A stretch of 7,606 nt of DNA from an uncultured bacterium. GTDB lineage: Bacteria > Cyanobacteriota > Vampirovibrionia > Gastranaerophilales > Gastranaerophilaceae. The notes below the pieces were generated by a model, which ran no database searches, was not told the DNA's origin, and saw only the letters and a list, made by a program, of their open reading frames with translations. Position 1 is the stretch's first letter, and each line of letters begins with the position of its first letter. The position numbers and the translations under genes are program-made. Positions 6,141 through 7,606 of the stretch are shown here, piece by piece. The stretch lies in assembly GCA_900553205.1 (NCBI GenBank), contig USCK01000088.1:1-7606 (forward strand), read 5' to 3'.

Positions 6141-6474
6141 TATTCTTCAATGTGTAACAACATATCATTATCAAATAATAAGTTTATTGTTGTTTTTTTG
6201 TGGGTTATGTGGAGTTATTATTTCCAGAAACTTCCTAAAAATATTAATTTCGCTTGAGTTTATTATTAATGCAATAAATCTTCTGTTTATATCTTTTGCC
6301 AGTTATAAATCTGATATGTCGTATATAGGTTATTCTATTGTGCTTTTTACAACAGGGATTTCTGCAATAATTATGGCGATAGGGCTTTATATGTCTTATC
6401 TGATATACAAACATTTTGGTACGGTAGATGTTTTAAAAGTTTATGACAAATATAAGGATATTAAAGAATGTTAG
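6130..6474 (+). CDS. nuoK: Complex I subunit NuoK (ND4L/NdhE homologue), missing the TM3 glutamate
   Basis: This 114-residue, three-helix membrane subunit (about 15-31, 36-57, 66-93) carries two buried glutamates in the proton path of most complexes. The ATG at 6130 lies inside the end of nuoJ, with only a weak GGGG 10 bases upstream, suggesting coupled translation. FFCGLCGVIISRNFLKILIS (22-41) followed by LEFIINAINLLF (42-53) matches the family, and Glu43 aligns with E. coli E36. The third helix reads FTTGISAIIMAIGLYM (73-88). Anchored on AIGL, Ile81 sits where E. coli has E72, and no acid occurs anywhere in this helix. The C-terminal tail TVDVLKVYDKYKD is a little longer than usual. It overlaps nuoL by 7 bases. 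Confidence 0.93.
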   Translation: MKDSILQCVTTYHYQIISLLLFFCGLCGVIISRNFLKILISLEFIINAINLLFISFASYKSDMSYIGYSIVLFTTGISAIIMAIGLYMSYLIYKHFGTVDVLKVYDKYKDIKEC

Positions 6475-7606
6475 AAAATTTAGCTTGGTTTATTCTTATA
6501 CCCTTATGGTGCGCTATTCTTGTTATCTCAACAAGATTTTCAGGAATTATATTGCAGAAAAAACATGTTGTTCTCATGTCTTGTTGTTCAGTATTATTTC
6601 CTTTGATTTATTCGGTTTTGGGGTTGTATATTACTTACAAAAATGAACCTGTAGAAATGTGTTTTAGCTTTTTAAGTATTAATAATCTAACCTTTTCTCT
6701 TGGCTTGTATGTAGATATGCTAAGCTCTTTGGTTGGTATTGTTGTATCTTTAATAACGCTTATTGTTTTCTTGTATTCAGCTTATTATATGGAGAAAGAA
6801 AAAAGCTTTTCTCGATATTATTCTTTGTTGAATCTGTTTTTGGTTTCAATGTTAGCTTTTGTATTTAGTCCTAATTTATTCCAAATGTTGTTAAGTTGGG
6901 ATTTGATAGGTGCATTCAGTTATTTGTTGATAGGATATTGGTATAACAAGCCAGTAGTATCAATGGATTCAAAGAGAGTTTATTTGATTAATATTCTGGG
7001 AGATATTGCGTTATTCTCAGCTTTTGTTATAACTTCAAATTTTGTTGTTTCGATGACCGAAAATATATCTTTATCATCGTTACCGTTATCAGAGATAAAT
7101 CTTATAACCTCATCTCTGTTGGCATCGACAACTCCTCAAATGTATTCTGTAATTGTGATATTGTTCGTTGTTGCAGGTATCGTAAAATCTGCACAATTCC
7201 CAATAAATTCTTGGCTTATAAACGCAATGAGTGCACCAACACCTGTTAGTGCTTTGATACATTCGGCTACACTTGTAATGGCGGGTGTGTTTTTGTTGTT
7301 AAGGGTTTTTCCTGTTGTTGCATCAGATATGTTGTCAGTTAAACTTATAATTGCCATAGGGTTTATAACTGCTATTCTGACCTCTTTGGCAGCTTGTGTA
7401 CAAACAAATATAAAGAAGGCTCTTGCATATTCAACTTCGGCACAGTTAGGATTTGTGTTTGTGGCGCTAGGTTTGTTTAATCCTGTTGCAGGAATTATAT
7501 ATTTACTGGCTCATGCCTTTATTAAAGCTCTTATGTTTATGTGTGCTGGTAATGTAATAAAATTAACTGAAAGCAAAAATGTTATGTTTATGGGGAATTT
7601 AAGGAA
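6468..7606 (+). CDS. nuoL: Complex I subunit NuoL (ND5/NdhF homologue), 3' end beyond window
   Basis: NuoL is the distal antiporter-like proton-pumping subunit. The ATG at 6468 lies within the end of nuoK, and AAGGA is 9 bases upstream. The frame stays open to the window end (379 codons of roughly 600). Family blocks in order: YVDMLSSLVGIVVSLITLIV (81-100), LLSWDLIGAFSYLLIGYWY (141-159), NILGDIALF (175-183), VKSAQFPINSWLINAMSAPT (239-258), PVSALIHSATLVMAG (259-273), IKKALAYSTSAQLG (315-328) and LAHAFIKALMF (347-357). Lys240, His265, His349 and Lys353 match E. coli K229, H254, H338 and K342. Asp145 replaces the conserved WE glutamate (E144), and Ile176 replaces the Arg of NRxGD. It precedes the expected nuoM. 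The NuoL-type PTPVSALIH block and operon position argue against a free-standing Mrp antiporter. Confidence 0.95.
   Translation, partial: MLENLAWFILIPLWCAILVISTRFSGIILQKKHVVLMSCCSVLFPLIYSVLGLYITYKNEPVEMCFSFLSINNLTFSLGLYVDMLSSLVGIVVSLITLIVFLYSAYYMEKEKSFSRYYSLLNLFLVSMLAFVFSPNLFQMLLSWDLIGAFSYLLIGYWYNKPVVSMDSKRVYLINILGDIALFSAFVITSNFVVSMTENISLSSLPLSEINLITSSLLASTTPQMYSVIVILFVVAGIVKSAQFPINSWLINAMSAPTPVSALIHSATLVMAGVFLLLRVFPVVASDMLSVKLIIAIGFITAILTSLAACVQTNIKKALAYSTSAQLGFVFVALGLFNPVAGIIYLLAHAFIKALMFMCAGNVIKLTESKNVMFMGNLR

Larger units (their letters stand above)
1808..7606 (+). other. Complex I (NADH:quinone oxidoreductase-type) operon nuoABCDHIJKL, lacking nuoEFG, cut at the right edge
   Basis: Nine consecutive same-strand genes encode complex I subunits in the conserved order, with junctions of -4 (A/B), -8 (B/C), -11 (C/D), -1 (D/H), -4 (H/I), +2 (I/J), -11 (J/K) and -7 (K/L) bases. 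No internal space exists for a promoter or terminator. nuoE, nuoF and nuoG, which carry the FMN and NADH site, are absent between nuoD and nuoH. The usual followers nuoM and nuoN would lie beyond the window. The set encodes the quinone-reducing arm and most of the membrane arm of an 11-subunit-type enzyme. The electron donor cannot be read from this window. Confidence 0.85.

Noticed and set aside
6443..7357. Open frames at 6443-6646 (plus) and 7136-7357 (minus)
   Set aside because: Out-of-frame or antisense to nuoL, whose own frame is continuous with family motifs throughout.
3102..7606. An Ech/Mbh-type membrane hydrogenase instead of complex I
   Set aside because: NuoD lacks the hydrogenase Cys pairs and keeps the quinone-site His/Tyr/Asp; NuoA, the NuoK glutamate and NuoL are of complex I type and order.
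1808..7606. Operon decay as the explanation for the lost motifs
   Set aside because: All nine frames are intact with good starts and couplings, and the Fe-S and quinone residues are preserved, which does not fit random decay.

Overview
The window is AT-rich, bacterial and almost entirely coding. No stretch longer than about 32 bases lies outside a gene. I see no tRNA or rRNA gene, CRISPR array, insertion sequence or convincing terminator hairpin. TGA is used as a normal stop (nuoA, nuoH). Gram-negative-style signal peptides and cyanobacteria-like signatures in NuoB (GACTxxGGMF, VDVYLP, CPPRPEA) would fit a low-GC, non-photosynthetic relative of Cyanobacteria (Vampirovibrionia/Gastranaerophilales, 'Melainabacteria'). 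This placement is an inference from motifs only and needs a tree; other low-GC anaerobic lineages are possible.

Left part (1-1775, minus strand): two exported-protein genes form a probable small transcription unit. The first is a TPR-repeat protein with a signal peptide. It is followed after 30 bases by a family-10-like glycosyl hydrolase (GHL10/DUF187 type) that runs off the left edge. Neither is related to respiration. They start 32 bp from, and point away from, the next cluster.

Right part (1808-7606, plus strand): nine tightly packed complex I genes, nuoA-B-C-D-H-I-J-K-L, with L cut by the window end. Neighbours overlap by 1-11 bases, or are 2 bases apart at I/J, so they should be co-transcribed and translationally coupled. 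NuoB, C, D and I form the connecting (quinone-reducing) arm. NuoA, H, J, K and L form the membrane arm. The NADH-input genes nuoE, F and G are missing from their usual place between nuoD and nuoH, as in 11-subunit complexes that take electrons from ferredoxin or another donor.

Most notable observation: the catalytic quinone-site residues of NuoD and the Fe-S cysteines of NuoB and NuoI are intact. By contrast, several acidic residues of the proton path joining the quinone site to the pumps (the 'E-channel') are replaced: the NuoH TM5 Glu by Thr, the second Glu of NuoA FDxE by Ala, and the NuoK TM3 Glu by Ile. The NuoJ TM3 Gly-Ala pi-bulge motif is also gone, NuoH has lost its RYDQL loop motif, and NuoL has Asp for its WE glutamate and Ile for the Arg of NRxGD. 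Every frame is open, so this looks like an expressed but mechanistically altered complex I, not a decaying one.
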